Assembly: GCA_030323885.1 (NCBI GenBank)
Contig: CM059193.1
Location: forward strand, 92,753,990-92,817,989
Direction: 5' to 3'
Length of the DNA stretch: 64,000 nt
Origin: Branchipolynoe longqiensis
Taxonomy: Eukaryota > Annelida > Polychaeta > Phyllodocida > Polynoidae
Shown here: piece after piece, positions 57,101 through 64,000 of the stretch
Layout: each line of letters starts with the position of its first letter
How positions within the stretch are numbered: position 1 is the stretch's first letter
The notes under the pieces: generated by a model
The model's database searches: none
What the model was told of the DNA's origin: nothing
The model's input: the letters and a program-made list of their open reading frames with translations, nothing else
Made by a program: the position numbers and the translations under genes

Positions 57101-60100
57101 ACATAAAACTACAATAAAAAACAATCTAATTCTATGTATTTTCCCCATCTACTACCTAATATCACAAAATTGCATGAAGACTTGGAGGGTCCGAATGGGG
57201 CCTTGAAAGTCTTGAAAGGCCTTGAATTTAACCTATTTTGGGTCTTGAAAAGCCTTGAATTCCATTAAACTGTTCCCACTGATCAAAATTAGTCTGAAAT
57301 CGACATTGTTTTCCTCCCTTGAAATCCAATTGAAAATAGTCTTGAATTCCTATCAAAAACAGCCTTGAAAAGGAATTCCATATCTTCACATGTGTACGGA
57401 CCGTGGACTTAAAACACCCTGATATCACTTTCATCCCTGCAGACTTTGTAGTCTCTTCATTGTATTATTAAAGTATTAGTGTGTAAATACATCTGGGTTG
57501 TGGAACAGGTTCTAACGACTAGGCACTAGATTGAGCTAGAGCTTGTGGTGTTCTCTGTGGCGGAGTGGTTAGGGTGTCTGACTTTTTTCTAGGTCAGACT
57601 CCTAATCTGAAAGTCAGTGGTTCGATTCCCTGTGCCCCCCCCCCCCCCACCTCTGCCAATTTGGATTTCCACCGCTGTATATAACTTGCAGCGTCATCAA
57701 AGGCCAGTTGCTCTCATACCAGGTTAAAAATCCCTTGCGTCTATAAAAGTGTAGGCTCGGGCTTTCTATCAACAAAATGTCTAATGGTGAAAACAAGCCT
57801 ATTCAGGCTTATCCATGATAGGCAGTATAAATCTTCAAGAAAAAATTACGACGCTCTCCATAACGGGACATGGTGACCGAGTCAATAGAGAGTAGTAGGC
57901 TTCCCATGTGGAACATCGGCAGTTTGAAGCCCAGCCGATTCAAAACCAATGACATACAAAATTGATACTCGTCGCTACCTAGTCTGGCACTGGGCGTTAC
58001 CAGGATAGAGCAAGGACTGGTTAGCTCAGTATCAGGGTAATGTGACTGAGTGGGAAATCAGGTCAAGGTGCCGGTGGCCTAGTCTCCCAGTGGGACAGCA
58101 CTATGAATGAAGTCGTCAAGAGTGCACTGCATAAGGCTGTACCCATCCTGACATGACCTTAGATGATGCCAGGATGTAACCCCCCCCCCCCCCCACCAAC
58201 AAACAAACAAGCTGCTGTCCTAAGTCTGTATTAAGTGTGTTGTTGCACATAGACGCAGTGACATCAGCTAGTGAGAAGTGATATGCCTATGACCCTATCT
58301 AGAGCTGGCTGAGGCTTTAATCCTCACATACAGCTAAGACCAGCTGCGTGTTACATGCGAAGGGGCCTCACGTGCGGGAGATCGGGAGTTCGGTTCCCGG
58401 TCAAGTCAAACCAATGACTTACAAAATTGATAGTTATCGCTTCCTAGCTGAGCGCTCGGCATTACTAGGATAGGGCAAGCACTGATTAGCTCAGTATTAG
58501 GATAATGTGACTGAGTGGGAAATTGGGTCATGTTGCAGGCATCCTGGTGTCCCAGTGGGGCAGCACTATAAAGTCACCATGAGTGCGCATTGTCACAAGT
58601 CGGTACCTGTCCTGATATACCCTGAGATGATGCCAGGACGTAAAGAAAACAACAAACAAATAGCTCTACTCCTGTTTGTTTTCATGTCAGATTGCTCATT
58701 AAGATCATGACAAACCGTTGCTGTGTTTTACTACGGATGAGTACTATGCCAACTACTTCCATTACTCTACTCCCGTTTGTTGTTTTTGTGTCAAATTGCT
58801 CATTGTAGTCATGACAAACCGTTGCTGTGTTTTACTATGGATGAACACTACGTCAACTACTTCCATTGCTCTACTCCCGTTTGTTGTTTTTGTGTCAAAT
58901 TGATCATTGTAGTCATGACAAACCGTTGCTGTGTTTTACTACGGATGAACACTACGCCAACTACTTCCATTACTCTACTCCCGTTTGTTGTTTTTGTGTC
59001 AAATTGATCATTGTAATCATGACAAACCGTTGCTGTGTTTTACTACGGATGAACACTACGCCAACTACTTCCATTACTCTACTCCCGTTTGTTGTTTTTG
59101 GGCCAGATTGCTCATTGTCATCATGAAAAACCGTTGCTGTATTTTACTACAGATGAGTACTACACGCATTACTTCTATTATTCTACTCCTGTTTGTTGTT
59201 TTTGTGTCAAATTGCTTATTGTGATCATGACAAACCCTTGCTGTATTTTACTACAGATGAGTACTACGCCCATTACTTCTACTACTATCGGCGACGTGTG
59301 ACACCGAAAGTAGACGTGCGGGTTGTCATTGCCATCACCATCACCATCATCTCCGCCATTCAGGTCAGCACCTGCGCTTTGTCTGTCACTGTTCACGTGA
59401 CTAAGAAGCACATGACCTACTTAGGGAGGGTCGAACTACTTTGATTTGATGGTTTCGTCATGTATTATGTGAAGTGTGATGGCCGGATGAGTGAGTGTAG
59501 CGTCTGCTTCCCATTTGAAAAATCCTGGGATTTTAACATATATACTTGTCATTATCTAACCTCACACTCGGCATTACTAGGATAGGTCAAGGAGCAGTGA
59601 AATGAGGAAGACCAATTCTCCCGTGATTGAAATTTCCCCTGCTTAATAGACTACATCACGGTTCCAGCGGTGCAGTGTATTGTGGGATGCGTCAGAGCAA
59701 AACAAAGCCGCGAGAAGGACATGGCACATGCTAATACACTGGGTGCAGCTATGAAATGTGCTAGTTTCAGCTCATCTCAGCTCTTGTTTGAAACATAGAA
59801 TACCAACTAAAAAAATATATGGGAGAATATCAGCATTTCCGCTTTTTTCCCCGGAGACCACTTTCATTCCTGTATTTCGGTGCTATATGACAGTTAAAAA
59901 TCGAGTGACTGTACTCGTGTTAAAGTTGACCGATGGTTTTGAGTTTCTGTCATTTTACTGAGATAAATATATTAAATTGAGTGTTATGATCTATCTGACT
60001 TTAGTTTGAAGTAACTTTTATTTGGCTAACTTTTGAGATATTTGGAGTGTAAACATGTCAAATTAGTTTTGGCAAGCATGCCAAAACTCTGACACAATAG

Positions 60101-63100
60101 GCTTCTGCAATAAGAGGTTCTATTAAATTGAGTCAGTATTCCCGTCTATGTGTCACAAATGCTTACAAAGTGCATTAGTATATAAGTTAGATATGTAGAA
60201 TCAAATCTAGATAATTTGGTTTGAAAAATGTTAGGCCTCATCAGACTGCAGCTTTGACCAGACGGGGTGGCCGAATGAGTAGAGCGTCTATCTCCTGTTT
60301 TGGGAGATTGGAAGATCCGAATGCATGAGTTTGTGGATTCGAATCCTGGTCGAGTCAAACCAATGACTTAAAAATTGATACTTGTCGCTTCCTAGCCTAG
60401 CACTCGGCATTATTAGGATAGGGCATGGACAGGTTGGCTCAGTGGTGATATCCGGTCATGTTGCTGGCGGCCTGGTTTCCCAATGGGGCATCACTATAAA
60501 GTCGCCATGAGTGCGCACTGTCACAAGTCAATACCCGTCCTGATATGACATTAGATGCTGCTAGGATGTAAAACAACAAACAAACAAAGACTATGCAGCT
60601 TAAACATATGCAGCGTTCTAATTTGAGACTGTCTCAAAATGTGCTAAGCGATATGGAACAATACTTTGTCCATTGCAACGATCAACATACTATCTGCTTA
60701 TGCATTTGCTCAGGATAAACTGATTTGTTTTTTACATGGTGGTTCATAATCCCAATAGAACTCATATTGATTTGAAATAAATGTCCTTGTGTTTTCAGTG
60801 TAACCGTTTCTGCGCTGTTTTTGTGTCAATCGTAACAATGGACACAAAAAAAAAATTGTTATCACCTTTTGAGACAGGCTCATCTATCTTGTCTTACTAC
60901 ATTTCCTTTGCACTGTCCTGTTTTACTAACATATCCGTCTTGTAGATATAAACCATCAAGTAAAAGCGCCACTGGTGTAGGTGTGTTTTCTGGTTGGTTT
61001 TTATTGTGTGTGTTTTGTCTTTTGGCGCAGTACTGGGGTGCATGGAATAACTACAACTCTGCTCTGGCATATCTCGTCACAGTCCCCAAATACAGAATAC
61101 AGGCGATGGACATCGCCAAGACCAGGGGACTCATAGGGCAGAAGAAGAAAAGAGACAAGACGAAAACAAAGGTAAAATAGATTGGAATTATTCAGCAATT
61201 GAGTTCTATTACGATGGGATCTATTTAGAATTATCTATGCCAAACGGGATGGCCGAATGAGTTGAGTGTCCTTCTCCCGTTTTGATAGATGGTCTGACTG
61301 AGTGGGATATCAGGTCATGGGGGCCTGGTCTCCCAGTGGGGCAGCACTAATGAGTCACCATGAGTGTGCACTATCACAAGTCAGCACCTCTCCTGATATG
61401 ACCTCAGATGTTGCCAGAATGTAAAACCCCAATAAGCCAGCATTATTTTAGTAATAGAGGATTTCCACCACCAACCTGCCCTCTGACGGCAGTGGAAGAA
61501 CTCACGTTGTCGGTGATAGCGCACTGTGCAGCATGCGCTGTGGAAATGGTCTTATAGAGGATTTCCTCATCCAAACTGCCATCTGATGGAGGTAACAGGA
61601 ACTAGCTCTGTGGAAAAGGTATAAAAGATTGTTTTCATCACTAACCTGCCATCTGATGGCAGTGGCAAGAACTACCGTTGTAGGTAACAAAACAGTGCGC
61701 ATACTGTGTGGAAAAGGCCATATAGATGATTTATACCACCAATCCTCCCTCTGATGGCAGTGGCAAGAACTAACACTGTTGGTAGCGTGTACGCTCTGTG
61801 AAAAAGGTGTTGAAACAGATGCATTGTCCTAAATTAAATTCACTTTAATTTTCTTTCATTGAAATTTAATTAAATTATTTTTGTTCTTAAAAAAGACCTT
61901 TTTCAGATGGTAAATAAATATACATCTTGATCTCTTAGGCTGTGTATCCATAGACTGTTCCCTTGTGGCGTGTGACCTTGTGACGTGCCACACAGACGAT
62001 GAATATGTTCATTCTCTATGTTCCCAGTCAGTACGTCACATGTGCTGTGCGCAAGGCCATATGGTCCCTGAGTCCAACCTATTGGAACGGCCACTAAGCA
62101 AAACACAGGTTCATTGTCTGTGTGGTGTGTCACAAGTGAACACGGAACAAGGGAACACGCCAAAAGGGATCAGTCTGTGGATACACGCCCTAACTGTCAC
62201 TGCGCTGACACTGCTTTGTGGTGGGAGGAGAAAAGCTGATGGCTAATCAATTTAATTACGTATCTGTTTAATAACAGTTTTTTTGTCCGGCCACAGGAGG
62301 AGTTAAAGGAAGAGGAAGAAGCTACATTGAGACAGGTTTTGGAAGAGAAAATGGATATACGGTAGGGAATTCTACTTTCTTTATTCATTGATATTTGCAT
62401 TTTATATGCAGCAGAACACTTGCGATTTCTTTGTCCGGCTTGTTACTAAATGTTAGTGTATTGTGTACATAGAAATATATTTTAATATTTTGTTCGGCAC
62501 TTGAAACTGTGTAGTCCAATCAAATTTTCGAAACCAAAATACTTACCTAGATTTGCTCCTACATATCCAGCTTAGATGCTGGTGCACTTTGTAAACATTT
62601 GTTGCTGTATAGAACTTAGTGAATTAAATCGAACTTGTCACTGCTGAAGCCTATTGTGTCCAGCATTTTAGTGTGCACACCAAAAGTAATTTAGCATGTT
62701 TTCACTTCAGTTATCTTCAAAGCTAGCCATTCATAATACAAGGTATTTCAGACTAAAGTAATGTAGATTATAACGATCATCATAATATATTTATCTAATA
62801 AATATATAGCAGAAATTTAAAATCCGATGACTGTCATCTATTGTGAAAATGAAAAAAAAAGAGTAAAATCTCATTTTGTTATATTAACATTTTTATTTTT
62901 TTTAATCCCACTTCTTACTCAGCGCCATGTGCTGCATTTCTTTGTTCCTTCTTGGCTTTTTATTCACAATTAATAGACGATTTTCACAGTCAATCCTCCA
63001 GCAGCATGCTCTGTTGAAACGGTCTTATAAACGATTTCCACCACCAATCTTCCCTAGAACTAATGCTCACTGTGCACTGTACTTTGTGGAAAAGGTCTTA

Positions 63101-63714
63101 TTGACGATTTCCGCCACGAACCCACCCTCTTACATCAGTGGCAAGAATTAAGGACCAGGCGGGATGGCCCAATGTGCTAAGCGTCTGTATCCCGTTTTGG
63201 TAGATCGTGGGTTTTGAACCCTGGTCAAGTCAAGCCAATGACTTAAACATTGATAATTGTCGCTTCCTAGCCAGGCACTCAGCAATTTTAGGATATAGCA
63301 AAGGACTGGTTGGTTCAGTGTCAGGATAATGCGACTGAGTGGGATATGGTGCTGGTGGCCTGGACTCCCAGTGGGGCAGCACTATAAAGTTGCCATGAGT
63401 GAATACTGTCACAAGTCGGTAACCATCCTGATATTACCTTAGATGTTGCCAGGACATAAAACTCCAACAACCAACTAATGTGGGTAGCCTGTCTATAGCG
63501 ATTTGTTTGTGTTTACAGAGGAAGTTACCGCAAGCCGACCCTATTCGATGTGCTGTGGGTACAACTAGTTATGTCGCCGTACTATTTAGCCTGCTATATA
63601 TATTTCTACGCACGCTGGTTTTGGAAGTTCACGGTTAAAGGCAAAGAATACGGCTTGGATGAAAAGAATTATCTTATTCGTCGTTACATGAAAATATCAC
63701 AAGGGCAGTGGGAC
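51130..63714 (+). CDS. DNAJC25: DnaJ homolog subfamily C member 25, partial gene (8 internal exons)
   Basis: Eight exons, all with AG/GT borders, join in phase: 51130-51158, 51496-51561, 55383-55436, 56620-56674, 59257-59363, 61031-61171, 62297-62361 and 63519-63714 (713 nt, about 238 residues). The product starts inside a J domain (VLDVSSDSTK, AYRKLAKKWHPD, ANAYEILRDEDQRKDYDYM). It continues through the family signature VTPKVDVRVV, a first hydrophobic segment, YWGAWNNYNSALAYLVTVPK, a lysine/glutamate-rich stretch, a second hydrophobic aromatic segment (LVMSPYYLACYIYFYARWFW) and KGKEYG. This order matches metazoan DNAJC25, a membrane-bound ER J protein that recruits Hsp70 through HPD. Vertebrate DNAJC25 is about 360 residues, so the N-terminal signal peptide and C-terminal tail are missing here. 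Exon 1 was not found, and the 3' end lies past the window. All introns are packed with SINEs, MITEs and tandem repeats. Family assignment is firm; the exact function in this organism is inferred from the family. Confidence 0.93.
51496..51561 (+). CDS. DNAJC25: DNAJC25 exon (J-domain helix II and HPD loop)
   Basis: Acceptor tatttcag, donor aaa/gtaagt; 22 whole codons. It reads TEIVKAYRKLAKKW-HPD-MHRSK. The catalytic HPD tripeptide that stimulates Hsp70 ATPase is encoded at 51538-51546 and is intact. The basic helix II (KAYRKLAKKW) is the expected Hsp70-contact surface. Confidence 0.93.
51735..52270. repeat. TCC-rich tandem repeat in DNAJC25 intron
   Basis: About seven loose units contain ccttatttggagt, gtgtcctacttctaccactg and aaaaccctcctcc, with a pure (tcc)n run at 51826-51890 and C-runs. 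Confidence 0.9.
52271..53645. other. Intron DNA, no exon seen
   Basis: No domain-bearing frame and no recognised transposon end. Confidence 0.4.
53650..53795 (-). mobile_element. SINE-A with alternative 3' tail
   Basis: On the minus strand the body (attactaggatagggcaagg) is followed by agccgtggaatgaggaagac, cagtcgtctgcgactgaaat and ttcccctgc rather than the usual tail. The 5' end includes gattcgaac from the head. Confidence 0.85.
54220..54500 (-). mobile_element. SINE-A, minus strand, head missing
   Basis: Long (ggtt)n tail, then tcgtcctggtaacatttacg, full body with a small deletion (cagtcacatcctgacac), ending ttgactcgaccggga. Confidence 0.88.
54501..54899. other. Intron DNA, no exon seen
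   Basis: Nothing recognised. Confidence 0.4.
54900..55272 (-). mobile_element. SINE-C unit, minus strand
   Basis: It contains the inverted tRNA-like segment (atgaatcgaacccacatctc ... gctaaccattacaccactta), the agaggtcagtgcagactact repeat and the body (gtataggatcctggtcacgg). The order of parts is the same circular arrangement as at 30856. Confidence 0.75.
55383..55436 (+). CDS. DNAJC25: DNAJC25 exon (J-domain helix III, first half)
   Basis: A strong polypyrimidine tract ends in tttttttag and the donor is gag/gtaagt; 18 codons. It reads ADKAKAEQMFTTIANAYE, the amphipathic helix III of a J domain. The upstream intron is 3.8 kb and holds a TCC-rich tandem repeat, a SINE-A and a SINE-C. Confidence 0.93.
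55437..56006. other. Intron DNA, no exon seen
   Basis: A short local duplication (aacattccaaataatagcag twice near 55504-55545). No other feature. Confidence 0.5.
56007..56600. mobile_element. M1 MITE, interrupted, next to an exon
   Basis: TTAA plus agctgcatagtccgatg at the left; the right end cagaaactcagaaccattgg attatacaattct lies at 56567-56600. About 340 bp of other DNA (56222-56561) interrupts it. The right end is 20 bp from a DNAJC25 exon. Confidence 0.75.
56620..56674 (+). CDS. DNAJC25: DNAJC25 exon (end of J domain)
   Basis: Acceptor ttatttcag, donor ccag/gtatga. It reads ILRDEDQRKDYDYMLENP plus one base of the next codon, so the next intron is in phase 1. RKDYDYML is characteristic of DNAJC25. 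An M1 MITE end lies about 20 bp upstream, so the splice acceptor sits almost directly against transposon sequence. Confidence 0.93.
57002..57439. mobile_element. M7 MITE containing an M6 MITE
   Basis: Left end catggatgaaagatccgtat, right end cactttcatccctg, matching M7 at 9841-10167. The middle is occupied by an M6 element. Confidence 0.6.
57186..57411. mobile_element. M6 MITE, inverted relative of 44890
   Basis: gggtccgaatggggccttga at the left; catatcttcacatgtgtacg gaccgtgg at the right. The internal ccttgaaa repeats match the inverted interior of the first copy. Confidence 0.75.
57547..57845 (+). mobile_element. SINE-B, full length
   Basis: Head tgtggcggagtggttagggt, B box gtggttcgattccctg (closer to consensus than the 17.5-kb copy), body with aagtgtaggctcgggctttc, tail tataaatcttcaagaaaaaa. 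A C-run has expanded after the head. Confidence 0.9.
57861..58211 (+). mobile_element. SINE-A (head R-like), full length
   Basis: Decayed head (gacatggtgaccgagtcaat agag), body with a small insertion (ctatgaatgaagtcgtc), tail gatgatgccaggatgtaa then a C-run and aacaaacaaac. Confidence 0.85.
58358..58661 (+). mobile_element. SINE-A (head R), 5' end clipped
   Basis: It starts near the anticodon-arm region (gggcctcacgtgcgggagat), B box gttcggttcccgg, full body and tail gatgatgccaggacgtaaag then caacaaacaaa. It ends exactly where the 104-bp array begins. Confidence 0.9.
58662..59284 (+). repeat. 104-bp tandem array containing the splice acceptor of a DNAJC25 exon
   Basis: Six units with an exact 104-bp period. 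The position equal to the exon start falls at 58737, 58841, 58945, 59049, 59153 and 59257. Each unit carries gtttgttgtttttgtgtcaa attgctcattgt, atgacaaaccgttgctg, tttactac and about 28 bases of the exon (atgagtactacgcccattac ttc). Units 1-4 end the acceptor in GG; units 5 and 6 in AG. Unit 6 is the real exon border. Confidence 0.95.
59257..59363 (+). CDS. DNAJC25: DNAJC25 exon (first membrane segment)
   Basis: Acceptor ttttactacag, donor attcag/gtcagc. It reads (D)EYYAHYFYYYRRR, then VTPKVDVRVV, then a hydrophobic run IAITITIISAIQ. The acceptor and the first 28 or so bases of this exon are the sixth and last unit of a 104-bp tandem array that occupies the end of the intron. Copy 5 also keeps an AG, but using it shifts the frame to a TGA at 59299-59301. 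Confidence 0.93.
59475..59646 (+). mobile_element. SINE-A with alternative 3' tail, complete
   Basis: Head gtgatggccggatgagtgag tgtagcg, body actcggcattactaggatag gtcaagg, then agcagtgaaatgaggaagac caattctcccgtgattgaaa tttcccctgctta. The second half of the usual SINE-A body is absent. Confidence 0.85.
59646..59775 (+). repeat. 130-bp dispersed repeat, copy 2
   Basis: Near match to 50331-50465 except that the C-run is replaced by acaaagccgcgagaagg. It lies directly after the SINE-A tail. Confidence 0.9.
59832..59873. mobile_element. M7 right-end fragment
   Basis: atttccgcttttttccccgg agaccactttcattcctgta resembles the right end of M7 at 10167. Confidence 0.45.
59920..60603. mobile_element. 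M1 MITE with a SINE-A inserted in its right end
   Basis: Left TTAA at 59920 with agttgaccgatgg. The right terminal repeat occurs twice, agactgcagcttt (60243-60255) and agactatgcagctt (60588-60601), on either side of the SINE. The outer copy ends in TTAA at 60600-60603. Confidence 0.88.
60256..60587 (+). mobile_element. SINE-A (head L), full length, with target-site duplication
   Basis: Head gaccagacggggtggccgaa, tandem T-arm motifs, full body, tail agatgctgctaggatgtaaa then caacaaacaaac. The flanking duplicate is part of the M1 terminal repeat. Confidence 0.93.
60604..61030. other. Intron DNA, no exon seen
   Basis: An A-run near 60846. Nothing else recognised before the acceptor. Confidence 0.4.
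61031..61171 (+). CDS. DNAJC25: DNAJC25 exon (conserved loop and basic stretch)
   Basis: Acceptor ttggcgcag, donor aag/gtaaaa; 47 whole codons. It reads YWGAWNNYNSALAYLVTVPK, then YRIQAMDIAKTRGL, then a lysine-rich tail (KKKRDKTKTK). The YNSALAYLVTVPKYRIQA block is among the most conserved parts of the family. Confidence 0.95.
61244..61436 (+). mobile_element. SINE-A (head L) with internal deletion
   Basis: Head acgggatggccgaatgagtt gag to gatagatgg is joined to tctgactgagtgggatatca and the normal tail (gatgttgccagaatgtaaaa). The second T-arm and first half of the body are deleted. Confidence 0.88.
61450..61815. repeat. About 113-bp tandem repeat, three to four copies
   Basis: Units share gatttccaccaccaacctgc, ctctgatggcagtggcaaga and ctgtggaaaaggt. 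More decayed units at 62975-63150 suggest the array once spanned, or was copied across, an exon (62297-62361). Confidence 0.85.
61934..62193. mobile_element. M8 MITE with TTAGGCTGTGTATCC ends
   Basis: ttaggctgtgtatccataga ctg at the left and cagtctgtggatacacgccc taa at the right. Inner inverted stretches (ttcccttgtggcgtg / cacgccaaaaggga) extend the symmetry. 260 bp. Confidence 0.85.
62297..62361 (+). CDS. DNAJC25: DNAJC25 exon (acidic linker helix)
   Basis: Acceptor gccacag, donor atacg/gtaggg. It reads EELKEEEEATLRQVLEEKMDI plus two bases of an arginine codon. This is a charged, probably coiled or helical linker between the two membrane segments. It lies between an M8 MITE (61934-62193) and a degraded M1 MITE (from 62501). 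Confidence 0.9.
62501..62834. mobile_element. M1 MITE, old diverged copy
   Basis: Left acttgaaactgtgtagtcca atc; internal cagcattttagtgtgcacac and tcagactaaagtaatgtaga; right aaatccgatgactgtc. Confidence 0.65.
62975..63150. repeat. 113-bp repeat, further decayed copies
   Basis: cgatttccaccaccaatctt, tgtggaaaaggtcttattga and atcagtggcaagaatta match the array at 61450-61815. Confidence 0.75.
63152..63476 (+). mobile_element. SINE-A (head L), full length
   Basis: Head gaccaggcgggatggcccaa tgtgctaagcg, one T-arm motif (gttttgaaccctgg) because the second is deleted, full body, tail gatgttgccaggacataaaa then caaccaac. It ends 42 bp before a DNAJC25 acceptor. Confidence 0.92.
63519..63714 (+). CDS. 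DNAJC25: DNAJC25 exon (second membrane segment)
   Basis: Acceptor gtttacag, donor gac/gtaagt. It reads (R)GSYRKPTLFDVLWVQ, then a hydrophobic aromatic segment (LVMSPYYLACYIYFYARWFW), then KFTVKGKEYGLDEKNYLIRR and YMKISQGQWD. KGKEYG and the following basic stretch match the family just before its C-terminal tail. The remaining exon(s) are outside the window. A SINE-A ends about 42 bp before the acceptor. Confidence 0.95.
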
Positions 63715-64000
63715 GTAAGTATAAATCAAGTTGTAGAAGGGGTCATCCAGGGTTTGCAACATTTTCACGGCCATACAAAGCATACGATGATGGGGGTTGG
63801 GTTGGGGGGGGCGTTGGGTAGGACAGTAACTTTACTTTGGGCCGACTACGCCAGAGACTCTGGAACAACCCACCATGTGTCCATTCGGGTCAAAGGTAAG
63901 ATCTACCGTGAGCGCCACTAATAACCGTGTGGTTAGTGCCCGGCCGGAACGACGTCATGGCAAACTCCCGGCCTGCCAGTGGCCAACTGCCACTCACAAC
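63715..64000. other. DNAJC25 intron, right edge of window
   Basis: The exon frame runs into the intron for some distance but the gtaagt donor at 63715 is strong. A LINE fragment lies at 63839-63912. The final C-terminal exon is not in view. Confidence 0.6.
63839..63912 (+). pseudogene. LINE reverse-transcriptase fragment, same element as at 6.2 kb
   Basis: About 70 bases nearly match the LRQRLWNN...VSIxVKGKIYR segment of the fragment at 6151-6260, in opposite orientation. Two extra bases (ggg for gg, ccc for cc) break the frame. It lies about 125 bp downstream of the last visible DNAJC25 exon, inside the intron. Confidence 0.7.

Noticed and set aside
58718..59301. Chain of overlapping 60-86-codon Cys/Val-rich frames
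   Set aside because: They are readings of the 104-bp array in three frames. Only the last unit's exon portion, in a different frame, is coding.
63550..63921. 123-codon frame continuing past the last visible DNAJC25 exon
   Set aside because: A strong GT donor (gtaagt) at 63715 and the loss of family similarity after QGQWD show that the rest is intron, ending in LINE debris.

Overview
This is a window from an animal nuclear genome. It carries a short-exon gene with GT-AG introns, hundreds of tRNA-derived SINE and MITE fragments, long minisatellites and two assembly gaps of about 500 N. The repeat style suggests a marine invertebrate (a spiralian such as a mollusc or brachiopod, or a basal deuterostome). 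The sequence alone does not fix the phylum.

Only one protein-coding gene is convincing: DNAJC25, an ER-membrane J-domain protein, on the plus strand in the last 13 kb. Eight consecutive exons from 51130 to 63714 join in phase into about 238 residues. These cover most of the J domain with its HPD motif, two hydrophobic segments and the conserved cytosolic stretch between and after them. Exon 1 (signal peptide and start of the J domain) was not found; it may lie in the gap at 48704-49202 or further upstream. The last exon(s) lie beyond the right edge. Nearly every other long open frame is a by-product of a stop-poor tandem repeat.

Layout. 0-12 kb: degenerate tandem repeats, MITEs with clear terminal inverted repeats, the first SINEs, and a broken LINE reverse-transcriptase tail at 6.1-6.35 kb. 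12.6-13.1 kb: gap. 13-18 kb: SINEs and MITEs. 18.05-20.83 kb: a 62-bp satellite of about 45 copies. 21-35 kb: SINEs alternating with minisatellites (a 52-bp array, a 132-bp array with a B-box-like motif, CAGCCA-rich and polypurine tracts). 35.5-38.6 kb: a cluster of low-complexity arrays, one of which repeats the AP-1 heptamer TGAGTCA. 38.9-45.9 kb: MITEs, nested SINEs, a minisatellite grown from a SINE tail, a CpG-rich block and a 65-bp satellite. 46.3-48.05 kb: a 56-58-bp satellite. 49.2-64 kb: the DNAJC25 locus, whose introns are filled with the same SINE and MITE families.

Three SINE lineages can be told apart. SINE-A is dominant and occurs with two different tRNA-like heads and two different 3' tails on one shared body. 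SINE-B has a GGCGGAGTGGTTAG head. SINE-C is a roughly 339-bp unit with an internal tRNA-like segment. At least nine MITE-like families are named M1-M9 here for cross-reference. Several insertions are nested and show target-site duplications, so their relative ages can be read. The most unusual local feature is a six-copy, 104-bp tandem array in DNAJC25 whose unit contains the 3' splice site and first bases of a coding exon. I see no new multi-gene system in this window.
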